Shown: one piece after another, positions 34,859-42,825 of the stretch
How positions within the stretch are numbered: the first letter of the stretch is position 1
How the letters are laid out: every line of letters begins with the position of its first letter
NCBI GenBank assembly: GCA_020073485.1
Contig: JAIQFB010000010.1
Location: 236,276 to 300,275, forward strand
Source of the DNA: Terriglobia bacterium
GTDB taxonomy: Bacteria; Acidobacteriota; Terriglobia; Acidiferrales; UBA7541
Length of the DNA stretch: 64,000 nucleotides
Reading direction: 5' to 3'
Position numbers and translations under genes: made by a program
Notes under the pieces: model-generated
Seen by the model: only the letters and a program-made list of their open reading frames with translations
The model's database searches: none
Told to the model about the DNA's origin: nothing

Positions 34859-35548
34859 TTACCTCAGAGCGAGTCGCGACGATCTATGTCCCAGAAAAAT
34901 TATATGGCGGGGACCGCCCTTCTTCAGCCGGCCGCGCACGCGCTGCACCTGGACGTCGAATCCGCCTTGGCGCAATCGCTGCTCGAATTTTCGATCTTCC
35001 TGAGCCGCCCACACCGCCAGCACGCCGTCTTTCTTGAGAGCGGCGCGGGCGTCGGCGATCCCTCGGCGGTCATAGAGCCGCGCATTGTTCGAGGCGGACA
35101 AAGGGTCCGGCCCGTTATCCACGTCCAGTAGCACGGCGTCAAATTGGCCGGGACTTGAATGGAGGACGGCGCCGACGTCACCGGCTTCGACGCGCACGCG
35201 CCCATCGTTCAGCGGATGTCCCGCGAGCGGCCCGAGCGCACCGCGATTCCACTCCACTACCGCCGGCACCAACTCGGCGACGACAACCGTCGCATTCGGC
35301 GAGAGAAGATCGAGCGTGGCGCGCAGCGTGAAACCCATTCCGAGGCCGCCAATCAGCACGCTGGGCCGCTCCAGCGTCCGCGCCCGCTGGCACGCGAACG
35401 TGGCCAGCGCCTCCTCCGAACCGTGCATGCGGCTGGACATCAGGATCGCGCCGCCGGCAAGCATGATGTATTCGTCGCCGCGACGCGTCAGCTTCAGAAC
35501 GGTCCCGTCCGGAGAAAGCGTTTCGCCAAGCAGTTCGAATGGCTTCAC
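34859..35548 (-). CDS. Spermidine-synthase-like protein (function unproven)
   Basis: This 229-residue protein has a SAM-type loop (GGLGMGFTLRATL), an acidic strand (VVVAELVPAVVEWNRG) and DAVLLDVDNGPDPL, which follow spermidine synthases in order. The active-site DSSDP motif is not present, so polyamine transfer is doubtful and it may be a different alkyl- or methyl-transferase. GTG 35548 is the best start by comparison with family length; codons upstream to 35737 are Arg/Cys-rich and unlikely to be translated. Confidence 0.7.
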   Translation of the reverse strand: MKPFELLGETLSPDGTVLKLTRRGDEYIMLAGGAILMSSRMHGSEEALATFACQRARTLERPSVLIGGLGMGFTLRATLDLLSPNATVVVAELVPAVVEWNRGALGPLAGHPLNDGRVRVEAGDVGAVLHSSPGQFDAVLLDVDNGPDPLSASNNARLYDRRGIADARAALKKDGVLAVWAAQEDRKFEQRLRQGGFDVQVQRVRGRLKKGGPRHIIFLGHRSSRLALR

Positions 35549-35663
35549 AACTGCGATGCTACAGGAAATCAGACAGTAAGCAACAAACGCACCTCCCGCC
35601 GCCCGATGCCGGCCGGCGCTCCGAGTTGACACAAAAAAACGCGCGGTGATATAGATCCAACAT

Positions 35664-35688
35664 CTATATATCGTGTTACGATATATAG
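35664..35688. promoter_or_regulatory. Perfect inverted repeat, operator candidate
   Basis: Arms CTATATATCG and CGATATATAG are perfectly complementary around a five-base spacer TGTTA. The AT-rich palindrome lies 47 bp upstream of ATG 35736 and about 115 bp from GTG 35548, in the region between divergent genes. Its form fits an operator for a dimeric winged-helix regulator such as a PadR-type protein, which are numerous in Acidobacteriota, but no such regulator gene is in the window. Confidence 0.6.
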
Positions 35689-35735
35689 TGCGACGGCAGG
35701 GCCGTCCGCAACATCTTATCCGGGAGGAAGAAAAC

Positions 35736-36014
35736 ATGTTTGGAATAGCCCCCGTACTGGTCTATTTGTTGCTCTCCTGGATCGTTGTCACCACGATCCT
35801 GGCGGGCTTGCTGGTTTATGGAAAAATGGTGGCCGCCGAGGAAGACCGCTTTGACATCAAGCGGCTGGAGGACGCAAGGGCGGCTGCCGAGGAACGCACG
35901 ATCACGGAAAAACTGAGCCGCCTGAAACGCAGCGTTATCCCCCTGGCCGTGCTCTCCGTCGTGTTGCTGTTGGCAACTACCGCAGTCTGGATCTATTTTG
36001 GGCTGAAGGCCTGA
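35736..36014 (+). CDS. Small two-helix membrane protein with charged central region
   Basis: This 92-residue protein has one hydrophobic helix at each end (VLVYLLLSWIVVTTILAGLLV and VIPLAVLSVVLLLATTAVWIY) and a charged middle rich in Glu, Arg and Ala (EEDRFDIKRLEDARAAAEER) that would form a helix. ATG 35736 is preceded by GGGAGGA with a five-base spacer. No family is known. The palindromic operator candidate just upstream suggests it is under a specific regulator. Confidence 0.65.
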   Translation: MFGIAPVLVYLLLSWIVVTTILAGLLVYGKMVAAEEDRFDIKRLEDARAAAEERTITEKLSRLKRSVIPLAVLSVVLLLATTAVWIYFGLKA

Positions 36015-36290
36015 GCCGGCAAGCACGCTCATCGTTGCCAGGACCGCGCCAGTCCAGTGTCCGTCTGAATAGCCATTTCCGTTGGTTGCGAAGCGCGCAC
36101 GTTTGATCAATCTCTGACAAAAGCCCTCTTCGGTAACTGACCCACCACCTCGCGCCAACTCCCCCTTGCCAGCGGCCGCGTCTTTGTTATAGTCATTGCG
36201 TTGCTCGTATTAATCCGGGTGGGACCCGCGCGACAGCGCCCGCGCCCCCAGACCGCGGCGAGCACCTTCCCCTATTGCGAGGAGACTTGT

Positions 36291-38621
36291 GTGCGCGTTC
36301 TGACTCCAACTGAGAATCATCGTCTGAATGAATTGATCGGCTTTCTGGGCGTGACGATAGCCGTTCTGATGGCGCTGTCGCTGATTTCCTACAGCCCTCA
36401 CGACCCGTCATTCAACGTTTCGACGCAATCGCCCGACTTGCATTCCGCCCGCAACTGGATTGGGCCTTTCGGCGCCTATCTCTCGGATTTACTGTTCCAG
36501 GGATTTGGCTACGCCGTGTTTTTGTTGCCCGTGGGCGTGTTTGTGCTCGGATCGCAATGGTTCCGCAGCGAACCGGTGGAATCGCCCGGTATCAAGATCG
36601 CGGGCTACTCGATGCTTGTGCTAATGGTTCCGGCCTTGCTCACGCTGTGGCACGTTCCGGAAGTGCGCGGCGCGATTCCCCCCGGCGGATTGCTGGGGCA
36701 TCTGGTCTCGCGCGGGCTGATCGCCGCATTCAACGTCATCGGCGCGAACGTGGTGGCCATCGCCATTTTCTTTGTGGCTTTGTTTTTGACCACGAAATTT
36801 TCCTTCATCGAGACGCACCACACGCTGCGCGGCCCGCTCGGCAAATTGAATTTCATAGGCCCTCTGAAAGAGCGCTACTACAACTGGCGCGAGGAGCGCG
36901 AACAGAAACTCGAGCAGGAACGCATGCGCAAGCGCCTCGAGCAAATCAAGTCCGAAGGCCGCCCGCCGATCCCGGCGCAAGGAATGGCCGAAGTGGACGG
37001 CAGCGCCACTATCGAGCAGGAAGAACGCGAACTGGCGCGGCACAAGGAATCCGAGCGCCCGCACACGATCGTGTTCAGCAGTCCGGAAGAGAAAAAATCG
37101 TCGCCTAAGAATTCCCAGTCCCCGCGCATCGCCAAGGGCGCAACGTCGTTCCGTCTTCCCTCCCCCGATTTGCTGCGCCCGGCGCCGCACAGCGAAAAAA
37201 TCGACGAGGACGAACTGAAGGAATGCGCGCACGCCATCGAGCAGAAGTGCCAGGAGTTCGATATCGGCGGCCGCATCACCCAGATCAATCCCGGCCCGGT
37301 AGTCACCACCTATGAACTCAAGCCCGAGGCCGGCATCAAGTACAGCCGCATCACGGGGCTCGCCGACGATCTCTGCCTCGCCCTGAAGGCCGAGTCCATC
37401 CTGATCGAGCGCATCCCGGGAAAATCGACCGTCGGCATCGAGGTTCCCAACGCGCACCGCCAGACCATCGCGCTGCGCGAGCAGATCGAATCGGCCGAAT
37501 TCGTCAATTCGCCCTCGAAGCTTACGCTGGCGCTGGGCAAGGACCTCATCGGACGCAATCGCGTTTCCGATCTCGCCCAGATGCCGCACTTGCTCATCGC
37601 GGGATCGACGGGTACCGGCAAAAGCGTTTTTCTCAACTCCCTGATTCTTTCCATGCTCTACAAGGGCTCGCCCGACGAACTGAAAATGGTGATGATCGAT
37701 CCGAAGCGCCTGGAGCTCGGCCTGTACGAAGACATCCCGCACCTGCTGGCGCCGGTGGTCACCGATCCAAAGGTGGCGTCGAACGTGTTGCGCAACGCCA
37801 CGCGCGAGATGGAATCGCGCCTGAAACTGCTGGCCGAGCGCGGCGTCCGCAACATCGACCAGTACAACCGCACGTTCCAGAAAGGCCAGTCGCTCTCCCT
37901 GTTTGACGACACGGAAGGAGCGGAACACAAGCCGTTGCCCTACATCGTCATTATCATCGACGAACTCGCCGACCTGATGATGGTCGATACCAGCAACGTC
38001 GAGGAATCCATCACACGCCTCGCCCAAATGGCCCGCGCCGTCGGCATTCACCTGATCCTGGCGACACAGCGCCCTTCGGTGGACGTCATCACCGGCCTGA
38101 TCAAAGCCAACTTCCCCGCCCGCATCTCGTTCCGCGTGGCCAGCAAAGTCGACTCACGCACGATTCTAGACGCCAACGGTTCGGAATCGCTGCTTGGCCG
38201 CGGCGACATGCTTTATCTTCCGGCGGGATCGGCGCGCCTGAACCGCATGCATGGCCCCTTCGTCACCGAGGATGAAATCACCGCGGTCTGCGATCACTGG
38301 CGCGCGCAAGGCAAGGCCGTTTACAACGAGCGCCTGCTCGAAGCCCCACGGGAAGATAGCGCCACGGGCCCCGATGGCGAACCGGCCGGCGAGGAAGTTG
38401 ACGACGCCCTTTACCAGGACGCCGTGCGCGTAGTCTGCGAAGCGGGCCGCGCCTCGACTTCGACGCTGCAACGCCGCCTGCGCATCGGCTACGGCCGCGC
38501 CGCTCGCCTCATCGACATCATGGAAAAAGATGGCATCGTCGGCCCGCCCGACGGCACCAAACCCCGCGAAGTCCTCAAGGCCAAAGACTGGATGCGCGAA
38601 GTCGATCAGGCCATGAGGTAA
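36291..38621 (+). CDS. ftsK: DNA translocase FtsK/SpoIIIE
   Basis: This 776-residue protein has an N-terminal membrane domain with four helices, a short charged linker, and the FtsK motor. Walker A GSTGTGKS is near residue 438, Walker B IIIDELADLMM near residue 555, then the QRPSVDVITGLIKANFPARI stretch. A winged-helix gamma domain forms the C-terminus (ASTSTLQRRLRIGYGRAARLI) and would read KOPS-like polar sequences. The protein pumps chromosomal DNA through the closing septum. GTG 36291 follows GAGGAG at the right distance; earlier codons look non-coding. Confidence 0.96.
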   Translation: MRVLTPTENHRLNELIGFLGVTIAVLMALSLISYSPHDPSFNVSTQSPDLHSARNWIGPFGAYLSDLLFQGFGYAVFLLPVGVFVLGSQWFRSEPVESPGIKIAGYSMLVLMVPALLTLWHVPEVRGAIPPGGLLGHLVSRGLIAAFNVIGANVVAIAIFFVALFLTTKFSFIETHHTLRGPLGKLNFIGPLKERYYNWREEREQKLEQERMRKRLEQIKSEGRPPIPAQGMAEVDGSATIEQEERELARHKESERPHTIVFSSPEEKKSSPKNSQSPRIAKGATSFRLPSPDLLRPAPHSEKIDEDELKECAHAIEQKCQEFDIGGRITQINPGPVVTTYELKPEAGIKYSRITGLADDLCLALKAESILIERIPGKSTVGIEVPNAHRQTIALREQIESAEFVNSPSKLTLALGKDLIGRNRVSDLAQMPHLLIAGSTGTGKSVFLNSLILSMLYKGSPDELKMVMIDPKRLELGLYEDIPHLLAPVVTDPKVASNVLRNATREMESRLKLLAERGVRNIDQYNRTFQKGQSLSLFDDTEGAEHKPLPYIVIIIDELADLMMVDTSNVEESITRLAQMARAVGIHLILATQRPSVDVITGLIKANFPARISFRVASKVDSRTILDANGSESLLGRGDMLYLPAGSARLNRMHGPFVTEDEITAVCDHWRAQGKAVYNERLLEAPREDSATGPDGEPAGEEVDDALYQDAVRVVCEAGRASTSTLQRRLRIGYGRAARLIDIMEKDGIVGPPDGTKPREVLKAKDWMREVDQAMR

Positions 38622-38720
38622 GTAGTGGGTTGTGCGGAATAGGGAGTAGGCTATTGGGAGAACGGCTTCCGTATTTGGGGGCTGCGTGTTTTGTGTTTGT
38701 GTATCCGTGGTCCGTTTTTC

Positions 38721-38754
38721 AAATCTCAGATTTGAATTTTCAAATTTGAGATTT
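38721..38754. repeat. AT-rich inverted repeat after ftsK
   Basis: Arms 38721-38735 (AAATCTCAGATTTGA) and 38740-38754 are complementary with one mismatch and a four-base loop. The stretch is much more AT-rich than the surroundings. It lies 100 bp after the ftsK stop and could act as a terminator or be a short repeat-element copy. Confidence 0.6.
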
Positions 38755-38913
38755 AAAATGAGTCGTTGGAATTTGCAATTGGGATCCGGATTACAAAATT
38801 ATCACCACCTGCGCCCTGCAACCTGCCTCCTGTTCCTTACCTCCTTGCTTCCTTCCCTCCAGATCATTTGACACACCCACAACGCGCCCGTACAATCTTT
38901 TGGTTCCACCGGT

Positions 38914-38988
38914 GCCGGGGTAGCTCACCGGTAGAGCGCGGCCCTGAAAAGGCCGGCGTAGGGAGTTCAACTCTCCCCCCCGGCACCA
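38914..38988 (+). tRNA. tRNA-Phe (GAA)
   Basis: The 75-base sequence folds as a full cloverleaf: acceptor arms GCCGGGG and CCCCGGC, D arm GCTC/GAGC, anticodon arm CGGCC/GGCCG with loop CTGAAAA (anticodon GAA at loop positions 3-5), T arm GGGAG/CTCCC with TTCAACT loop, discriminator A and an encoded CCA. The 3' end serves as the left attachment site of an integrated element. Confidence 0.97.
38965..38988 (+). repeat. attL-like direct repeat (tRNA-Phe 3' end)
   Basis: The 24 bases beginning GTTCAACTCT and ending GGCACCA restore the T-loop to CCA end of the tRNA. The same sequence with C for T at position 10 is found at 40453-40476. Confidence 0.82.
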
Positions 38989-39036
38989 TTTTCTTCTCTT
39001 TATTTCCAATAGGTTACAAAGCTCGAAGTGTGAAAA

Positions 39037-39056
39037 CGTACCAAAAACGTACCAAA
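39037..39056 (+). repeat. Arm-type direct repeat, left copy
   Basis: The 20-base sequence CGTACCAAAAACGTACCAAA contains two CGTACCAAA units and is identical to 40354-40373. It lies 49 bp inside the left element end. Confidence 0.75.
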
Positions 39057-39165
39057 ATCCGTCTAAGCCCCTGAAATCGCGGTAGTTCAAGACCCCGAAA
39101 TTGTGCGTTTTCTGCCTGCGTACAACCCTACTTGCAAGATTCTATGGGTGTGGTTTGATTAAGGC

Positions 39166-39537
39166 ATGGGAGAAATCAAATTCAGGGCGTGCGCGAAAAA
39201 ACATGGAAAACGCTTTCCGGAGGATGGATTCCGTTATTGGTCGGTTTTTGAACTCCCGGTATCAATCGTAAAGGAAACTGTTGGTCAATTCACCGGCCTC
39301 AAGAACAAGAATGGGAAGGAGATTTATGAGGGGGATATTCTTGAATGGGAAGCTAAACCACGTCCTGGGAGAGGAACTATTGAATGGGGTAGGCAAGCAG
39401 ATCAAGCTAGATGGATAGTGGTTCGGGAAAAGAGCACCTGGAATCTAAGCGCATTGGCGGATCGACATATAATCGAGAGGATCGATGCAGAAGTCATCGG
39501 CAACATCTACGAAAATCCCAAACTCTTGAAAGAATAA
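39166..39537 (+). CDS. YopX family phage protein
   Basis: This 123-residue protein matches the YopX domain: N-terminal KFRACAKK, the central GQFTGLKNKNGKEIYEGDI (residues about 42-60), and the C-terminal EVIGNIYENPKLL. YopX proteins occur in temperate phages and are small beta-rich proteins of unknown function. ATG 39166 follows an AAGG purine tract. The gene is the only clear phage gene in the tRNA-Phe element and has lower GC than the chromosome genes. Confidence 0.88.
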   Translation: MGEIKFRACAKKHGKRFPEDGFRYWSVFELPVSIVKETVGQFTGLKNKNGKEIYEGDILEWEAKPRPGRGTIEWGRQADQARWIVVREKSTWNLSALADRHIIERIDAEVIGNIYENPKLLKE

Positions 39538-39554
39538 AACAGAACGGATGGAAA

Positions 39555-40106
39555 TCAGTCCAAACCGTCCTCAATTGGCTTGTTTGCCCTCAATACCTCT
39601 TCTTCAAGTGCGTGATTCCTGATATTTTCTGGCACGGTCGAGAGAAAACGGTCGATTCTATTAACCACATGCCACATCCTATCGATCTCCCTGAACGCGA
39701 TCATCGCGCTGAAATAGGCAAGGCCCGTGATGATCGTTCCAGCCATCATCATGCCGCGGATTGCGTTGAACTGCGCGCCCGACAGAGGGACATTCCTGAC
39801 CTGCATCATGATGCGCGTCAACGCGGCCAAGAGCGTAAGGAAAGAACCCAGGAGCCACCATCCCATAGCGATAAGGATCGTTATGGCCTTGCGGATTAGG
39901 AACTGGGTGAACTTCTCCGGATATCGCACGTAATACATAGTTTCGGCGTACCTATGCCGTTCCCATGCTTCCCGCGCTGCCTCCCTCGTCTTGCCCCAGC
40001 CCTTGTACCAACTCGCGATCGCAGGGGTGAGGAGAGCCCCGACGATCCCGAGCACCAGGGACAAAAACCCCGAAATCAGAATGCCGGCCCAGAAGTCTCT
40101 GTTCAT
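39555..40106 (-). CDS. Hypothetical membrane protein of the integrated element
   Basis: This 183-residue protein has three hydrophobic segments: AGILISGFLSLVLGIVGAL near the N-terminus, ITILIAMGWWLLGSFLTLL, and IRGMMMAGTIITGLAYFSAMI, with a charged region between the first two (KTREAAREAWERHRYAE). ATG 40106 is preceded by GAGGT. No family is recognised. It is convergent with the YopX gene and could be a superinfection or membrane-sensing cargo, but this is only inference. Confidence 0.6.
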   Translation of the reverse strand: MNRDFWAGILISGFLSLVLGIVGALLTPAIASWYKGWGKTREAAREAWERHRYAETMYYVRYPEKFTQFLIRKAITILIAMGWWLLGSFLTLLAALTRIMMQVRNVPLSGAQFNAIRGMMMAGTIITGLAYFSAMIAFREIDRMWHVVNRIDRFLSTVPENIRNHALEEEVLRANKPIEDGLD

Positions 40107-40311
40107 ATTTACCTCGTGCGCCGGAATTGTACGATAAGTCAAGACGCAAACCATAAAAACATGACCACCGAAGGCCGACTATCATAGGGCGACGAACAAG
40201 CGAATGGACTTTTTGTACTTACTCCTATACATTTGCATCGTTTGACGGAGTTCAATTCATGAAAGGAGTGTACGTTCGCTTTTCACAGTTCGACAAATTG
40301 CAGAAACGCAG
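40107..40311. other. Non-coding stretch of the element with likely divergent promoters
   Basis: This 205-bp AT-rich stretch lies between the reverse membrane-protein gene and a strong forward terminator. A transcript must start here to be stopped by that terminator. A 44-codon frame from ATG 40259 with GGAG upstream is present but runs through the terminator, so a short RNA is as likely as a peptide. Confidence 0.4.
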
Positions 40312-40342
40312 GGCGGCTCATACCGGGAGCCGCCGTTTTTTG
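40312..40342 (+). terminator. Strong intrinsic terminator within the element
   Basis: Arms GGCGGCTC and GAGCCGCC pair perfectly around a seven-base loop and are followed by GTTTTTTG. This is the best terminator in the window. It faces rightwards and no annotated gene ends just before it, so it likely closes a small RNA or peptide transcript. Confidence 0.8.
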
Positions 40343-40353
40343 AGAATGGAAAT

Positions 40354-40373
40354 CGTACCAAAAACGTACCAAA
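40354..40373 (+). repeat. Arm-type direct repeat, right copy
   Basis: This 20-base copy of CGTACCAAAAACGTACCAAA is identical to 39037-39056 and lies 79 bp inside the right element end. Confidence 0.75.
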
Positions 40374-40452
40374 GGGGCGCAATTTCACAGTAACGAGCGT
40401 GTTGAGGGGCGCGGAAAATCAATAACTTGCGTGCTTTCCATGCCCCCTCATG

Positions 40453-40476
40453 GTTCAACTCCCCCCCCCGGCACCA
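40453..40476 (+). repeat. attR-like copy of the tRNA-Phe 3' end
   Basis: The 24 bases match 38965-38988 at 23 positions. There is no full tRNA here, so this copy marks the right element junction. The run of nine to ten C bases makes sequencing errors in the length possible. Confidence 0.8.
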
Positions 40477-40756
40477 CTCACCTCTCACGACTTCAGAATT
40501 GCAATCAATATTTCTCTTCAAATAGTTTTTTCCGCAACTTTCTCGCCAGTCATAAACACCGTGTTGTGAGCGAGATCAGCGCGCATGTTTGGTATTGTGG
40601 AACTCCCCTTCCCATTTTGGTACTAACGTACTGTTACGGAACATCTCGGCCCTCCGCTAAATATGTTCCCGAGCGCGGAACCACTGTGCTTCTTGCGGAA
40701 GTGGAAACCGGCATCAGCACGACCTTAAATTCTCGAGCAGGTTCTTAGGAGGAATG
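40477..40756. other. Region between the element and the fibre locus
   Basis: This 280-bp stretch follows the right attachment copy and should contain the promoter of the four-gene locus that begins at 40757. AGGAGG at 40747-40752 is the ribosome site of its first gene. No gene or repeat is seen. Confidence 0.35.
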
Positions 40757-41305
40757 ATGCAAGTAATGAAGAAGCAGATGTGGTTTTTGCTGGCCGCGAT
40801 CGCGATGGTCTTGTTTGTCACGCCGGCTTCCCATGCGCAGTTAAATTCCAGTCCCTCGACTGTTTTGTTGAATGCGACACTTGGCGAGTCACTGACACTG
40901 GCTGTTTCGCCAGCGAATGTGACATTTGCCCTGTCGCCGAGTGGGACTTCGAACGGAAATTCCCCGGTCTCGATCACGACGACTTGGGTATTGGGCTCCA
41001 CGCGTACTTCCCTCAATGTCTACGCCTACTTTTCAAGCACGACGGCGCTGACCGACGGCCTTGGGCACAACATCCCCACCACCAATTTCAATGGCTCGGT
41101 TAACGGTGGCGGCTTTTCCTCTTTTACCGGCAGCACCGGCCCGTTTGGCGCCAATGCGGTCACGATCTACAGTCTCTCTTCGCTGACTGGTGTATTCAAC
41201 TCTTCTCACAGTGACAATCTCGGCCTTCAGATCAATACAACCGGCTTGGGGTTGCCTGCGGGGACGTACACCGGCACGCTGAACGTCCAGGCGCAAGTCA
41301 TTTAA
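40757..41305 (+). CDS. Secreted pilin-like subunit A of putative fibre locus
   Basis: This protein of about 182 residues has a signal peptide (KKQMWFLLAAIAMVLFVTPASHAQ) and a beta-rich mature part with many Ser/Thr/Gly residues. The C-terminus, TTGLGLPAGTYTGTLNVQ, resembles the last strands of spore-coat-U and fimbrial subunits (AGTYTDTV-type). It is a paralogue of the next gene. AGGAGG is at 40747-40752; ATG 40757 is used, with ATG 40754 and 40766 as alternatives. The gene starts a same-strand set with a periplasmic chaperone-like protein and an outer-membrane barrel. Confidence 0.7.
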   Translation: MQVMKKQMWFLLAAIAMVLFVTPASHAQLNSSPSTVLLNATLGESLTLAVSPANVTFALSPSGTSNGNSPVSITTTWVLGSTRTSLNVYAYFSSTTALTDGLGHNIPTTNFNGSVNGGGFSSFTGSTGPFGANAVTIYSLSSLTGVFNSSHSDNLGLQINTTGLGLPAGTYTGTLNVQAQVI

Positions 41306-41322
41306 TGGAATAAGAACCGAAG

Positions 41323-41360
41323 GCGAATGCCCTGCGGCAGCGGGGCATTCGCTGTGTTTC
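41323..41360 (+). terminator. Hairpin between the two subunit genes
   Basis: Arms GCGAATGCCC (41323-41332) and GGGCATTCGC (41343-41352) are perfectly complementary, followed by a weak T tract (tgtgtttc). It lies 18 bp after the first subunit gene. It may attenuate transcription so that the first subunit is made in excess over the downstream genes, a known arrangement in fimbrial operons. Confidence 0.6.
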
Positions 41361-41435
41361 GCACGGCCTGGATTTGCAATTCGTAATGGGGGCCAGCGAT
41401 ACGAAATAGCGCCGCCGTAAGCGACACCCTGCACA

Positions 41436-42017
41436 ATGGTTTTCCAAGTTAAATTCGGGAACGGGGGAAAAGGGCCTGGCACGCCATGGGCGAGGTTCCT
41501 TGCTGTCCTTTTTCTTTGCATGATCATCCCCGCGGCCACATCGGCGCAGATCAAGTCCGCAGTGGGCCCGGTCAGCTTGGCCGCGACGCTTCCCTCATCC
41601 ATTACGGTGATTGCCAATCCCGGTCTTGTAAATTTCGCACTTCTTCCTTCCGGCGTTTCGAACGGGTCGGCGGCGATCAACATCACCACATCCTGGTCGC
41701 TCTCCCAGAATGGTTTGCGGCTGACTTTGTATGCCTATTTCACGACACCCGCGTCGGCTCTGGCCGATGCCTTTGGCCACAAGATTCCCTCGGCCAATGT
41801 GTCGGGCAGCATAAACGGTGGGGGTTACACGGCGTTCACCGGCGCCAGTCCCTTTGCGGCGACCAGCAGCATCACCATTTTCAGCCGGGGCGTGCCCGGA
41901 AACCAAGTCACGCAATCGCGGTCCGATACTTTGAATCTGCGGATTAATACCACCGGGCTGGGGCTTCCTAACGGCACCTATACAGGGCTGTTGGTGATCC
42001 GGGCGCAAGCGATTTAG
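41436..42017 (+). CDS. Secreted pilin-like subunit B of putative fibre locus
   Basis: This 193-residue protein is a paralogue of the preceding gene. It has a signal peptide (FLAVLFLCMIIPAATSAQ), then LPSSITVIANPGLVNFALLP matching the AVSPANVTFALSPSG stretch of subunit A, a shared SINGGGYTAFTG region and the same C-terminal NTTGLGLPNGTYTG motif. The two are about equal in mature length (about 155 residues). A role as minor or tip subunit is possible. ATG 41436 has a poor ribosome site. Confidence 0.7.
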   Translation: MVFQVKFGNGGKGPGTPWARFLAVLFLCMIIPAATSAQIKSAVGPVSLAATLPSSITVIANPGLVNFALLPSGVSNGSAAINITTSWSLSQNGLRLTLYAYFTTPASALADAFGHKIPSANVSGSINGGGYTAFTGASPFAATSSITIFSRGVPGNQVTQSRSDTLNLRINTTGLGLPNGTYTGLLVIRAQAI

Positions 42018-42126
42018 AAGATCTAAAGTTCATTTCCTTGGGTGTGGACAGCAAGCGGCAGTGGCAAATGATCTGGCTGTGGAACGATCGGGCTCTGTAT
42101 TTGAACGAAAATACTGGGGGATTCAC

Positions 42127-42825
42127 GTGCGGCATCTGCATCGACTTGTGGTTTGTCTTTTTTTTCTGGCGCCTGCGCTGGCGGCCCAGACCATTTCACC
42201 CGTACTTGTGGAATATAAGGAAAAGGCCTCCGGTCGTTTCCAAATTCATAACGACACCGATTTTACGCTCACCGTCGTCCTGGAGCCGCAAAGCTTCACC
42301 GTGGATTCGGACGGCAAACCCACCTTCCATGAACTTTCTCCCGACATTCACGTGGAACTTTCGGCGATGAGTTTTCGTGTGGGCCCCAAGCAGGATTATT
42401 ACGTGTTCTACAAGGCAACCGCGGACAATCTGCCGAATTGGTTCTGTATTTACGCAAACATTACCGGGCCGCACACGCAGGAAGGCATCCAAGTGAGGCT
42501 CGAACTTCCGCACACTGTTTACCTGCTGGGAAAGAAGCCCGGGCAGGCGGATGACATTGCCTGGGTGCAGGCTGTCTCCACATCGGATTCGCTGAAACCG
42601 AAGATCGAGGCGGCCGTGGAGAACCACGGAGCGGATGTCACCCGCGTTCGCGAAGTCGAAGTCACGTCCGTTTCGGGCAAGCAGACCTACGAGGGCTTCC
42701 CTCTTTTCCCGGGGCAACGCCGGCAAATCAACCTGGAATGGGACCAACCCGGCACCCCGGAACATATCCAGTTAAAGTTCGAGCACTTCAAGGCTGAGAC
42801 AGATTTACATGCGGCATCCCAGTAG
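42127..42825 (+). CDS. Periplasmic chaperone-like protein (PapD-like fold inferred)
   Basis: This 232-residue protein has a signal peptide (RLVVCLFFLAPALAAQ) and an N-terminal immunoglobulin-like domain: ISPVLVEYKEKASGRFQIHN, then a LTVVLEPQSFTV strand and LSAMSFRVGPKQDYYVFYK. This order (beta strands, Asn-rich turn, proline, then the F-x-V/L-x-P-x-Q pattern) is that of fimbrial chaperones, which cap pilin subunits before export. GTG 42127 follows GGGGGA with a five-base spacer. The stop overlaps the start of the barrel gene by 17 bases. Conserved Arg/Lys of true FimC-type chaperones is not obvious. Confidence 0.6.
   Translation: MRHLHRLVVCLFFLAPALAAQTISPVLVEYKEKASGRFQIHNDTDFTLTVVLEPQSFTVDSDGKPTFHELSPDIHVELSAMSFRVGPKQDYYVFYKATADNLPNWFCIYANITGPHTQEGIQVRLELPHTVYLLGKKPGQADDIAWVQAVSTSDSLKPKIEAAVENHGADVTRVREVEVTSVSGKQTYEGFPLFPGQRRQINLEWDQPGTPEHIQLKFEHFKAETDLHAASQ

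Larger units (their letters stand above)
38965..40476. mobile_element. Miniature tRNA-Phe-integrated element without integrase
   Basis: The last 24 bases of tRNA-Phe (38965-38988) recur at 40453-40476 with one mismatch, which is the footprint of site-specific integration at the tRNA 3' end. Between them lie a YopX-family phage gene, a membrane-protein gene on the other strand, and a strong terminator. A 20-bp repeat built from two CGTACCAAA units occurs close to each end, like arm-type integrase sites. The interior is visibly lower in GC than the host. No integrase gene is present, so movement would need help in trans. Confidence 0.8.

Noticed and set aside
36621..38051. 476-codon reverse frame opposite ftsK
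   Set aside because: Shadow frame; FtsK motifs on the forward strand are complete.
38791..39090. Reverse frame over tRNA-Phe encoding a WYVFGTF string
   Set aside because: The tRNA and arm-type repeat explain the bases; the string merely translates the CGTACCAAA repeat.
40259..40393. 44-codon forward frame with GGAG upstream
   Set aside because: It crosses a strong terminator and the arm repeat, so a full transcript is unlikely; kept only as a small-RNA hypothesis.
40318..40521. Reverse frame across the right attachment copy with a WYVFGTI string
   Set aside because: Same repeat-derived translation as at the left end; no integrase residues are present.
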